From assembly GCF_038096175.1 (NCBI RefSeq), contig NZ_CP151099.1, positions 7,542,001 through 7,606,000 of the forward strand: 64,000 bases of DNA. The letters are read 5' to 3'. Below are positions 56,927 through 64,000 of this stretch, piece by piece. Position numbers and translations under genes: made by a program. The notes under the pieces were generated by a model. It saw nothing but the letters and a program-made list of their open reading frames with translations. It made no database searches and was not told where the DNA came from. The first letter of the stretch is position 1. Every line of letters begins with the position of its first letter. Source of the DNA: Nostoc sp. UHCC 0302 (GTDB taxonomy: Bacteria > Cyanobacteriota > Cyanobacteriia > Cyanobacteriales > Nostocaceae).

Positions 56927-57427
56927 CTAAGTTGTGTGCAAGGTTTTTTTAAATGCCTCTACTTGTGGTTGTTTTTGTTCAACGCTTTTGGGGCGTGGTA
57001 CTTTTGGCGATGACTCCAAACGGTAATAAACCAGTTTGTGAACTGTCTTGTAGCAAGAATTGACTCCCAAGTTTTGTTCTAGCCACTCTACAATTTCTTG
57101 ATAACCATTAAATCCAAGTGGTTCTTGCAATCTTTTCTCTAATGCTTTTTCTGCCCAGTTTGGGATGGTTCTTGGTCTTCCTGGCGAAGATTTTTGTTTT
57201 AATAGTCCTTCAATACCGCCTGCTTTGTACTGTCGAATCCACTTGTGTAGGGTCACTCGATTTCGACCAATAATTTCTGCGGTTTGAGAAATTGTTTGAC
57301 CATGCCCTGTTTTGAGTAAATATAGTAGCTGCACTCTTTCTTTAGCCGTCGCAGTTTTTTGTATTGCCAGTAAATCTTTGAGTTCTGCGACAGTCTCTTT
57401 AATTTCTAGTTGATATACCCCTGACAT
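56927..57427 (-). CDS. IS630 transposase, HTH part (orfA)
   Basis: 166 codons. HTH domains bind the terminal repeats: SQTAEIIGRNRVTLHKWIRQ, then GLLKQKSSPGRPRTIPNW and a second winged helix (LEQNLGVNSCYKTVHKLVYY). It ends AFKKTLHTT-stop. An A7 run (56944-56950, minus strand) allows -1 slippage into orfB (KK-NLAHNLAMLSW), giving a product of about 350 residues. Confidence 0.88.
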   Translation of the reverse strand: MSGVYQLEIKETVAELKDLLAIQKTATAKERVQLLYLLKTGHGQTISQTAEIIGRNRVTLHKWIRQYKAGGIEGLLKQKSSPGRPRTIPNWAEKALEKRLQEPLGFNGYQEIVEWLEQNLGVNSCYKTVHKLVYYRLESSPKVPRPKSVEQKQPQVEAFKKTLHTT

Positions 57428-57495
57428 TGTTCATCTTTGTATCTAGTTTCATCTTATTATCTCATCTGTAGCCTTATTTCAGAGAATTGGTATTA

Positions 57496-57846
57496 GACAT
57501 CACTGCTAAAGATAGTTTTAGTTCTGCGGTTCGCAAAGCTAGTAACCAAAACTTCGGTGGAACAGATGCGTCTGTCGCTTACGACTGGATGATTAAGAAT
57601 AAGTTCAAAGCTGATGTAGTCTGCTTCTGGACTGATTCTGAAAGTTGGGCTGGATATAAGCATCCTAGTCAAGCATTGGCAGAGTACCGCAAAAAGGTGA
57701 ATCCGAATGTTAAAGCGGTGTATGTGACTCTTGCACCTTACCAAATTACGCTGGTAGATCCTCAAGATTCGCTGTCTTGGGATTTGGCAGGGTTTGATCC
57801 GGGAACACCTCGCATTATCCAGATGTTGGCTACGGGTGAGTTGTAG
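57496..57846 (+). pseudogene. Ro60-family protein, 3' part (vWA remainder)
   Basis: 116 codons continuing the vWA domain after the IS: DITAKDSFSSAVRKASNQNF, GGTDASVAYDWMIKNKFKAD, VVCFWTDSESWAGYKHPSQA, closing with FDPGTPRIIQMLATGEL. The GGTD and WTDSESW segments are metal-site and fold residues of Ro vWA domains. In a different frame from the 5' part because of the insertion. No independent start is plausible. Confidence 0.9.
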
Positions 57847-57892
57847 ATATTGCTGGAGGATAAAGAAAAAACTTTATCCTTCATTACTTCAT

Positions 57893-58000
57893 GGCGGGTT
57901 ACCCTTGTTTGCAACTTGCCTTTTGGGGACGGAGAATTTAGGGTTATCGGTAACATCTCCACCATTTTGGGGATTAGCGGGTTCAATTCCCGCACCCGCC
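57893..58000 (+). ncRNA. tRNA-like RNA with Y-type element, D-arm replaced, copy D
   Basis: Acceptor GGCGGGT/ACCCGCC, linker TA, T-arm GCGGG-TTCAATT-CCCGC. In place of the D-arm is the Y-type unit: outer stem ACCCT/AGGGT, with CAACTTGCC-TTTT-GGGGACGGAGAA and TTTAGGGTTATCG. An anticodon-like arm ATCTCC-ACCATTTT-GGGGAT follows. The RNA is directly followed by TTTTTTT (58001-58007), a terminator signal. It lies 46 nt after the ro stop codon. Confidence 0.7.
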
Positions 58001-58007
58001 TTTTTTT

Positions 58008-58690
58008 GTCTCATGCATAGACGCGCCAGCGGCTTCCCGTAGGGTAGGCGCAAAGACGCAAAGAAGAACGCAATTTAATTTTTGAAGGGTCGTTTTTCTA
58101 TTTCGGCGATGGGTAAGAGTAAAGTGTCTTCGATGTGCGATCGCTTCCTCACTTCCCACAAAATCAGAATTGTTGGATATTGATACTTGAGAAAATGGCT
58201 TTTCGGCTTGTGGCTTTTTAACAGAATGCTGAGATTGCACAGTTGGTTGAGCAAATATCTTTGTTAATTAACCCAGTCCAATCCCCTACAAAATCAGAAG
58301 TAAACCTACCTCTGGCGTTCCTCAATTTTGGTTTTTTTACATTTGCGAAAAAATAAATGGCGAGTTTACAACCTCAACCCAGTACAAATTGGCGGATAAC
58401 CTTAAATGTCGCTGTCTAGAAGCGCGATCGCTCTTTCATCCTAATTTTTTCAGCCTCTTGTAATATAGGCGTCTTGCTCATAGCACAATAAAATGTAATA
58501 TAACTTAGTAATAATCGTGGCATCGCCGTTCATGTTGGCTCTAGTTGTGAAGACAATAGCGTTCTACTACAGATGAGAGCGCTTTCATACTACTTTGTCC
58601 ACCCAAAGACAGTAGTGGAAGTTTTGCTGAAATAACTATAAGGGATGAAATAGCTCTGCTTTCCAGAGAGTAAAAAAGGAACAGAATTTT
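58008..58690. other. Intergenic region with a repeat fragment
   Basis: About 680 bp. Positions 58015-58058 resemble the GAGACGC/GCGGCTT repeat family (AGACGCGCCAGCGGCTTCCC). The rest, including an 85-codon minus frame at 57983-58240, shows no supported gene. Confidence 0.5.
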
Positions 58691-60037
58691 ATGACATTTG
58701 ATTACGATTTGTTTGTCATTGGCGCTGGGCCTGGGGGATTGGCAGCAGCTAAAAAAGCAGCTAGCTACGGTGTTCGTGTGGCGATCGCAGAAAAAGAAGC
58801 GATCGGTGGTACTTGTGTAAATAGAGGCTGTATTCCCAAAAAACTGATTGTCTACGCTGCTGACTTCGCCAAGGACAATCAAATGGCGCACTATTACGGA
58901 TGGAGCGAGTGCAAAAGGTATTTCGACTGGACGCTATTTATGAAGTCGGTACATCAGCATCTCGAACAAATTCACTACTCACATTTTGAGGAGTTACAAA
59001 AAGCAGGAGTTGAGTTAGTTCGGGAACAAGCTACTTTTATTGATGCCCATACTTTAGATTTAGGTGGACGCAAAGTTACAGCAGACAAAATCTTAATTGC
59101 TGTAGGAGGACGCCCCAACAAGCCCAAAATTCCAGGTATAGAATACGGCATCACATCCCGCGAAATGTTTCACTTACCCTATCTACCGAAACGTTTGGCA
59201 ATTATTGGCGGCGGTTATATCGGTACAGAATTCTCTAGCGTCATGCACGCTTTCGGCTGCCAAGTCACGGTAATCGAATCAAATGAGATGATTTTATCTG
59301 GCTTTGATGATGACATCCGCTCAAGTGTGCAACAAGGTTTGAGCAAAAGAGGAATTCGATTTTTCACCAATAGCACTGCTCAAACAATCAAGCTTTCAGA
59401 AGATGCTTTACTATTGAAGACTAGTGGCAACCGTCCACAAACTATTGTTGCAGACACTATCTTAGTTGCCATAGGGTACACCCCAAATACCCAGAATCTT
59501 GGTTTAGAAAAAGCCGGAGTGGAACTTGTTGAACAAGGTGCAATCAAAGTAGATGAACACAATCGCACCTCCCAAGAGAACATTTTTGCTTTGGGTGACT
59601 GTATTAACCGCGTACAATTAACACCAGTTGCGAAGGCAGAAGGAATTGCTTTTGCCAATACGGTTTTTGGTAACAAGCCGCAAAAATTGGATTATGATTA
59701 CATACCTTCTGCTGTTTTTTCCCGTCCAGAAGCAGCTAGTATCGGAATGACAGAGGCGAAGGCACGTGAAAAATTCGGTGAATCTGTAGAATGCTATCGC
59801 ACAGAATTTCAGCCACTTTTATATAGCCTCACAGAACAGGATGAACCAATAACGATAAAGTTGGTGGTAGATGGCAATTCTCAACGAATTTTGGGCGCTC
59901 ACATGGTAGGTGAACACGCTAGCGATATTATTCAAAGTCTTGGCGTTGCAATTCGCAAGGGTATAACCAAACAAGACCTTAATGAAACAATAGGGATTCA
60001 TCCTACAGTTGGAGAAGAATTTTTGTCACTAAATTAA
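58691..60037 (+). CDS. Glutathione-reductase-like flavoprotein, paralogue
   Basis: 448 residues. FAD site VIGAGPGGLAAAKKAASYGV, redox pair GGTCVNRGCIPKKL, cofactor Rossmann GGGYIGTEFSSVMHAFGCQV, C-terminal HPTVGEEF. Collinear with gor at 37368-38744. The cofactor segment reads VIESNEMILSGFD, with Glu and no Arg where gor has ITRGEKILKGFD, so NADH use is possible. It could reduce another disulfide. The upstream ro locus is on the same strand, but 690 bp away. Confidence 0.88.
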   Translation: MTFDYDLFVIGAGPGGLAAAKKAASYGVRVAIAEKEAIGGTCVNRGCIPKKLIVYAADFAKDNQMAHYYGWSECKRYFDWTLFMKSVHQHLEQIHYSHFEELQKAGVELVREQATFIDAHTLDLGGRKVTADKILIAVGGRPNKPKIPGIEYGITSREMFHLPYLPKRLAIIGGGYIGTEFSSVMHAFGCQVTVIESNEMILSGFDDDIRSSVQQGLSKRGIRFFTNSTAQTIKLSEDALLLKTSGNRPQTIVADTILVAIGYTPNTQNLGLEKAGVELVEQGAIKVDEHNRTSQENIFALGDCINRVQLTPVAKAEGIAFANTVFGNKPQKLDYDYIPSAVFSRPEAASIGMTEAKAREKFGESVECYRTEFQPLLYSLTEQDEPITIKLVVDGNSQRILGAHMVGEHASDIIQSLGVAIRKGITKQDLNETIGIHPTVGEEFLSLN

Positions 60038-61030
60038 ATCAAGGGTAGGATTCACTGAAGAAGATGCGGTGAGTCCAGCCTTGTTCGCCAGGCGTCTCTA
60101 ATAGAAATTTTGAGCAGTTTTGCTGTTGCGCCTGTTACCCTTTTATCTGTGGTAGTTGTTTTACTTGCTTACTAAAATTAAACATTTACATCAACTACTA
60201 CTTTTGAGTGAAATTTTTTCAGCGCCTATTAAAGCATTTTCATTTTTCTACTCTCTCTGGTACTAATTTAAAAACTTTTTTACTATACAAGTTGATGGAT
60301 TTTTAACTGTAATGTACAGTTTCACTTAAGTCATTAAGAATCAAAAATGGCAAAATAGAAATGACAATACCTAGTGGCAGCCTGGATTGTGCATTTTTAT
60401 TTAGCTTTGTCAAGTTACATGATCACAAATATCTGGCATAGCTGGTCATAATCTAACGTAAGAAAGATTTATACACTTAATAATAGTTTTAAAGTGGAAT
60501 TAATAACACAATAAGACAAGGAAATAAATATATAAAACTACTTGTAGCTACCAATAAGGAATTTTTGATAATTACGGTATTTTAATGCAAATTTTAATTT
60601 TGTTTGGTCTGTATGAAACTTCTAGAATTTGCCGCTCTAAACCGTCTAAACATGTCATATATAAGTAAGCTGTACTAGATTTAATTTATATACAGTCAAC
60701 AGTCTAAATGCTGTCAATACTAAGTTTTTAATTTTGGATTACTTACTAGCTTACTTTATACTCAATATTCTTCATAATTAAGGTTAATATCATTCGTTAT
60801 TTGAGTTTTGTTTATATCCTGAGTTAACCTTAGTTACGTTTTTTTTAGTTAGCCTAGCTTAAACTAAGCTTAATGTATACTTTCAGCATATCAGCAAACT
60901 GCTGTCATACTTACCAAAAAATATAAAACCTGATTATTTAATCCAAGGCTTTAATAATAAAAATTTTGCTTTGTTGTAGAGAATATTCATTGTACCAAGT
61001 ACTAAAAAGACACATAAAGAGGTAGATGCT
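60038..61030. other. Intergenic region, about 1 kb, AT-rich
   Basis: No supported gene, RNA or repeat. The pentapeptide-protein leader lies at its right end (AAAGAGGTAG before ATG 61031). Confidence 0.5.
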
Positions 61031-61462
61031 ATGAATGTTAATGACTTTATGCGCCGTTATAGTGCAGGAGAACGAGATTTTTCTGGAGTTGACTTAAGTG
61101 CAGCAGATTTAAGTTGGAAAACCTTACCGGGAATTAACTTGTGCGAAGCCAACTTGAGTGGAGCTAACTTAATTGGTACAGATTTGAGTCTGACAAACTT
61201 GAGCCAAGCCAACTTAAATTCGGCGTGTATGCGAGGAACAGATTTGACTGGCTCATACCTGCGTGATGCCAGCTTAGTTGAAGCCGATCTTCGTGGAGCT
61301 TACCTTAGTAAGGCTAACATTTCGGCGTTTCTAATTGGAGCAAATATGTATAAAGCAAATCTGAATGGGTCATACTTACTTGGAGTATACTTGCGTAGGA
61401 CTAACCTAGCTGAAGCATCTCTTTGTGGAGCAACAATGCCTAACGGAACTATTCACGACTAA
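61031..61462 (+). CDS. Pentapeptide-repeat protein
   Basis: 143 residues. From residue 16 on, almost the whole sequence is A(D/N)LxX-type repeats (FSGVDLSAADLSWKTLPGIN, LCEANLSGANLIGTDLS), predicting a quadrilateral beta helix of about five coils. Two irregular units (ISAFLIGANM) interrupt the pattern. Target unknown; such proteins range from DNA mimics to structural parts. SD AGAGGTAG upstream. Confidence 0.88.
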   Translation: MNVNDFMRRYSAGERDFSGVDLSAADLSWKTLPGINLCEANLSGANLIGTDLSLTNLSQANLNSACMRGTDLTGSYLRDASLVEADLRGAYLSKANISAFLIGANMYKANLNGSYLLGVYLRRTNLAEASLCGATMPNGTIHD

Positions 61463-61465
61463 GGT

Positions 61466-61566
61466 AATTCGTAATTCGTAATACTTCTCTACGAGAGGCT
61501 GCGCCCTAAGCGCAGCTATGCCGCAGGCTTTACGGCTACGCTCAGTACAAGTTCGTAATTCGTAAT
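61466..61566. repeat. Palindromic repeat nested in ATTCGTAATT repeats
   Basis: The GC-rich unit (61482-61551, CTTCTCTACGAGAGGCTGCG...CTCAGTACAAG) is the inverse of the family at 4226-4418. On both sides it is flanked by TTCGTAATTCGTAAT, as if inserted into a simple repeat array; the same A/T repeat, without the insert, is at 15400-15440. Confidence 0.75.
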
Positions 61567-61578
61567 TAGGGAATTTAG

Positions 61579-63912
61579 TTAGGATGCTCCTGGCCAAGGT
61601 GTGGTAGGAGTATCTGAATCATCTAAGGATAAAGTATTTCTTGCTGTGTCCTCTTTTTCCGGTAAAGGTCTATCTTCAGAATTTGCCAAGTCATTAAGGG
61701 CTTCGAGAGCTTCTGACGCAGATTGATATCGCTTTTTAAAATCATTCTGCACCATTTTATTCAGAATCTCACCCAAGGAGTAGCTAACCTGTGCTTGATT
61801 GCGCCATTGCAGTTCTCCATTAGTATCTCTTTGTAGCTCATGAGGGGCAATACCAGTCAAGGCTTTAATTCCAATCATCCCCACTGCATAGATATCACTA
61901 CTGTATTCTGGATATCCAAAATATTGCTCAGTCGGTGCATAACCCTGAGTACCAATGCCAATGGTGGAAGTTGGCTCCTGATTATCAAATTGTTTTGTGG
62001 TGACTTCTTTGACTGCACCAAAGTCAATCAGCACCAGCTTGTTATCTGCGTATCGCCGGATAATATTGCTGGGTTTGATATCCCGATGAATAACGTTATT
62101 TTTATGGACAAATATTAATGTTTGCAGTAAGTCCCTGACAATTTCGATAACTGTGGTTTCTAAGAGGGGTTTGCCTGATGGCAGTTCCTGGCTCAAAGAA
62201 TGTCCAACTATATGTTCTTGAACTAAATAAAATTCTTTATTTTCTTCAAAAAAAGCCAAAAGCTGAGGTATTTGATTATGTGTTCCCAACTTTTCTAATG
62301 TTTGTGCCTCGGAGTTAAACAAGCGTCTGGCAAGTATTAAGCTTTGGGATTTTGTGTTGGCTGGTTTTAACTGTTTGACAACACATTGCGGTTGTCCTGG
62401 GCGCTGCGTATCTTCGGCAATGTAAGTTTCGCTGAATCCGCCTGAACCTAGAACTTCAACAATTTTGTAGCGTCCGGTAAGGACTCTCCCCGATACGGCT
62501 AAATTCCTCTGCTGAAGTAGTTTTTGTAGATCATCTTGTTGGCTAATAATCTCTTGAACAATGGGAGATGTTTTATATTTTTGAAAAATGTCTACTATTT
62601 GACGTGTTCTGAGTTTTTCCCTAACTACTTCGGTTCCCAGGTATGAGAATCCACTCAGAGCGATCGCTACCATTGGTACACTAGTAGGAAACATTAACTG
62701 ACCATAGATAAATAATATATAGCTGATTCCTCCCCAAATGCTAGCGAAGGCAACTCCCAAGAAAAATCTATTAATTCCACGCCTGCTTCTGGTAATTATA
62801 AAAGCTGTACCACCAACTAAAATTAGTACAAATAAACCCCGCAAGGGTGGACTCTTAATTGCTTCAGCTATCGCTTTACCTTTCATTAAAGTTGCGATCG
62901 CATTGGCGTGAATTTCCACTCCTGACATCCGCTCAATGCTCTTGGTTGCAGCTACTGGATAATAATCGTTGCTTAGTTTGTTAGTTGCACCAATCAAGAC
63001 AATCTTATCTTTGAAAACTTTTCCCTGCTGCAAATAATTGTTCCAGTTTTCCGGCTCGAATACATACCACAAGGGTATCGTCTCAAATGTACCCGCAGAC
63101 CCCCAAAAATAAATGCGATCGCCTTTTGGACGGGGATAATTGACTTGTGCTGCTCTTAGTACTGCCTCATCAAACGACGGTAGTTTCGTTGTTAAAATGT
63201 CATCCTCAGCTAATAATTTGGGAAATTCACTAGCTAATCGGTGAACTTTGCCATCCGCCTCTAAGGGAAAATTGACCGAGCCAATAGACACTGACCCCGT
63301 ACGAAACATTTGCTGCGGTTCCGTCAGTTGCATGAAAGTCCCTTGGTGTGTCGCAAAACTTTCGTAAAGCGCGGCTATAGTTACTTTATTGCCATATTTT
63401 TGCAATACTGCCTGGAGTTGGCGATCGTCGCTCATTCCGTAACTACTCGGTGTGTCAAAAATGACATCTATTGCTATAGCGCGGACACCAGCATTGACTA
63501 ACTTTGCTATTATCTTTGAGTATGCTGCACGTTTGTAAGGAAAAGATTTAAGTGTTTCTAAGTAGGTGTACTGTTTCGGATCTGTTTTATAGTACTGTTC
63601 GGGAACTGAAATTGACTGATCGTCTATTGCTAAAATCACAATGTCTTCTGGGGGCATAATTGGCCCACGCAGTTGAAAAAAAGTGGAAAGCCCCTGACTT
63701 TCTATCAATTGAACAAAGCCCAAATTAGAAGCACTTAGCAATGCTGCTCCAGTGGCTAATGCAACAGTCAGTACATGGCCGAACTGAGCCATCAGCTTAA
63801 ACTGATGTGCTGAGACTATCAAATTTGTTTTCGTAGGTTTACTTGACACTCTATTGGCACTAGAAAAATATTTTTTGGCTAATGTCGATGTAGGCTCTGG
63901 CTCTTCTGCCAT
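61579..63912 (-). CDS. CHASE2-Ser/Thr protein kinase
   Basis: 777 residues. N-terminal membrane helix about 42-63, CHASE2 sensor in the periplasm (about 70-340: MPPEDIVILAIDDQSISVPE), three further helices (about 350-425), then a cytoplasmic kinase (about 490-740). The kinase has a Gly-loop VLGSGGFSETYIAEDTQ, Lys in CVVKQLKP, catalytic loop VIHRDIKPSNIIRR and DFG in LIDFGAVKEV. The group is typical of cyanobacterial PknB-like enzymes. Its substrates might include FHA-binding proteins such as the PBP at 15452-17725 (inference). Confidence 0.92.
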   Translation of the reverse strand: MAEEPEPTSTLAKKYFSSANRVSSKPTKTNLIVSAHQFKLMAQFGHVLTVALATGAALLSASNLGFVQLIESQGLSTFFQLRGPIMPPEDIVILAIDDQSISVPEQYYKTDPKQYTYLETLKSFPYKRAAYSKIIAKLVNAGVRAIAIDVIFDTPSSYGMSDDRQLQAVLQKYGNKVTIAALYESFATHQGTFMQLTEPQQMFRTGSVSIGSVNFPLEADGKVHRLASEFPKLLAEDDILTTKLPSFDEAVLRAAQVNYPRPKGDRIYFWGSAGTFETIPLWYVFEPENWNNYLQQGKVFKDKIVLIGATNKLSNDYYPVAATKSIERMSGVEIHANAIATLMKGKAIAEAIKSPPLRGLFVLILVGGTAFIITRSRRGINRFFLGVAFASIWGGISYILFIYGQLMFPTSVPMVAIALSGFSYLGTEVVREKLRTRQIVDIFQKYKTSPIVQEIISQQDDLQKLLQQRNLAVSGRVLTGRYKIVEVLGSGGFSETYIAEDTQRPGQPQCVVKQLKPANTKSQSLILARRLFNSEAQTLEKLGTHNQIPQLLAFFEENKEFYLVQEHIVGHSLSQELPSGKPLLETTVIEIVRDLLQTLIFVHKNNVIHRDIKPSNIIRRYADNKLVLIDFGAVKEVTTKQFDNQEPTSTIGIGTQGYAPTEQYFGYPEYSSDIYAVGMIGIKALTGIAPHELQRDTNGELQWRNQAQVSYSLGEILNKMVQNDFKKRYQSASEALEALNDLANSEDRPLPEKEDTARNTLSLDDSDTPTTPWPGAS

Positions 63913-64000
63913 ATCGTGTTATTGATTGATTTAGGAACAACATTTTTATTTATTCAAACCAAGTTTTAGTGTAAACACCTCGAAATTATAGTTAAATGAG
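63913..64000. other. Upstream region of the kinase gene
   Basis: 88 bp, AT-rich; no gene is seen before the window edge. Confidence 0.4.

Larger units (their letters stand above)
56348..57493 (-). mobile_element. IS630-family insertion sequence in the ro gene
   Basis: Terminal inverted repeats: left (A)TACCAATTCTCTAAAA...GCTACAGAT, right ATCTGTAGC...AGAGAATTGGTAT. The target is TA (GAAT-TA-GAC), kept on both sides (56346-56347 and 57494-57495). Length about 1.15 kb. The transposase is on the minus strand in two overlapping frames. The intact ends and frames suggest a recent insertion. The exact end could shift by 1-2 bp because of the A/T-rich junctions. Confidence 0.9.

Noticed and set aside
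56350-57492. IS boundaries with the TA at 56348 and 57491 as target duplication
   Set aside because: Removing the element at these points leaves a frame break and a stop in ro; the TA in GAATTA/TTAGAC restores the frame and the family sequence.

Overview
The window comes from a filamentous, heterocyst-type cyanobacterium of the Nostoc/Anabaena group. Evidence: an allophycocyanin-B alpha subunit gene (apcD), very frequent GCGATCGC-type (HIP1) octamers, cyanobacteria-only hypothetical families, a CyaC-type composite adenylate cyclase, and dispersed heptamer and palindromic intergenic repeats. It looks chromosomal. Most genes are housekeeping, separated by AT-rich spacers.

Layout. 1-4.2 kb: asnS (cut by the window edge), two small hypotheticals, an anti-sigma-type ATPase and rlmD. 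4.2-10 kb: a repeat cluster, apcD, then purL and purF. 10-18 kb: a Uma2-type nuclease, a lone DppB-type permease, apt, a DUF3038/DUF4335 pair and an FHA-PBP1A fusion. 18-26.8 kb: a Pro-rich repeat protein, lspA, bioY, the phosphate operon pstS-pstC-pstA-pstB behind a three-box Pho operator, pepE and tRNA-Gly. 26.8-49 kb: a TonB-like protein and CyaC, a GNAT, hisC, glutathione reductase, a FecR protein divergent from a probable outer-membrane barrel, a sulfurtransferase, MnmD-like methyltransferase, an HD-GYP response regulator, glmU, isoaspartyl peptidase and DUF2256. 49-54 kb: a four-GAF degenerate kinase, pyrD and a membrane-anchored HTH-like protein.

The most unusual locus is 54.2-58.0 kb: a Ro60 (TROVE plus vWA) RNA-quality-control locus. 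Three tRNA-shaped RNAs lie in tandem just upstream of the ro gene and one lies just downstream. Each has an acceptor stem and a T-arm; the upstream three also have a D-arm. Each carries, where the anticodon or D arm should be, an extra hairpin with the signature ACTTGCC/loop/GGCCGA...GGTTATCG. This resembles the Ro60-binding helix of Y RNAs, but with its strands in circularly permuted order and the end closed by a tetraloop. Stems covary among copies. One copy is a nearly perfect tRNA-Gly(UCC) with a 52-nt insertion in its anticodon stem. A related hairpin overlaps the ro ribosome-binding site. The ro gene itself is split by a 1.15-kb IS630-family element; removing it restores one open frame of about 533 codons.

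58-64 kb: a second glutathione-reductase-like enzyme with an altered cofactor-binding segment, a pentapeptide-repeat protein and a CHASE2-Ser/Thr kinase. No CRISPR array, rRNA or prophage was seen.
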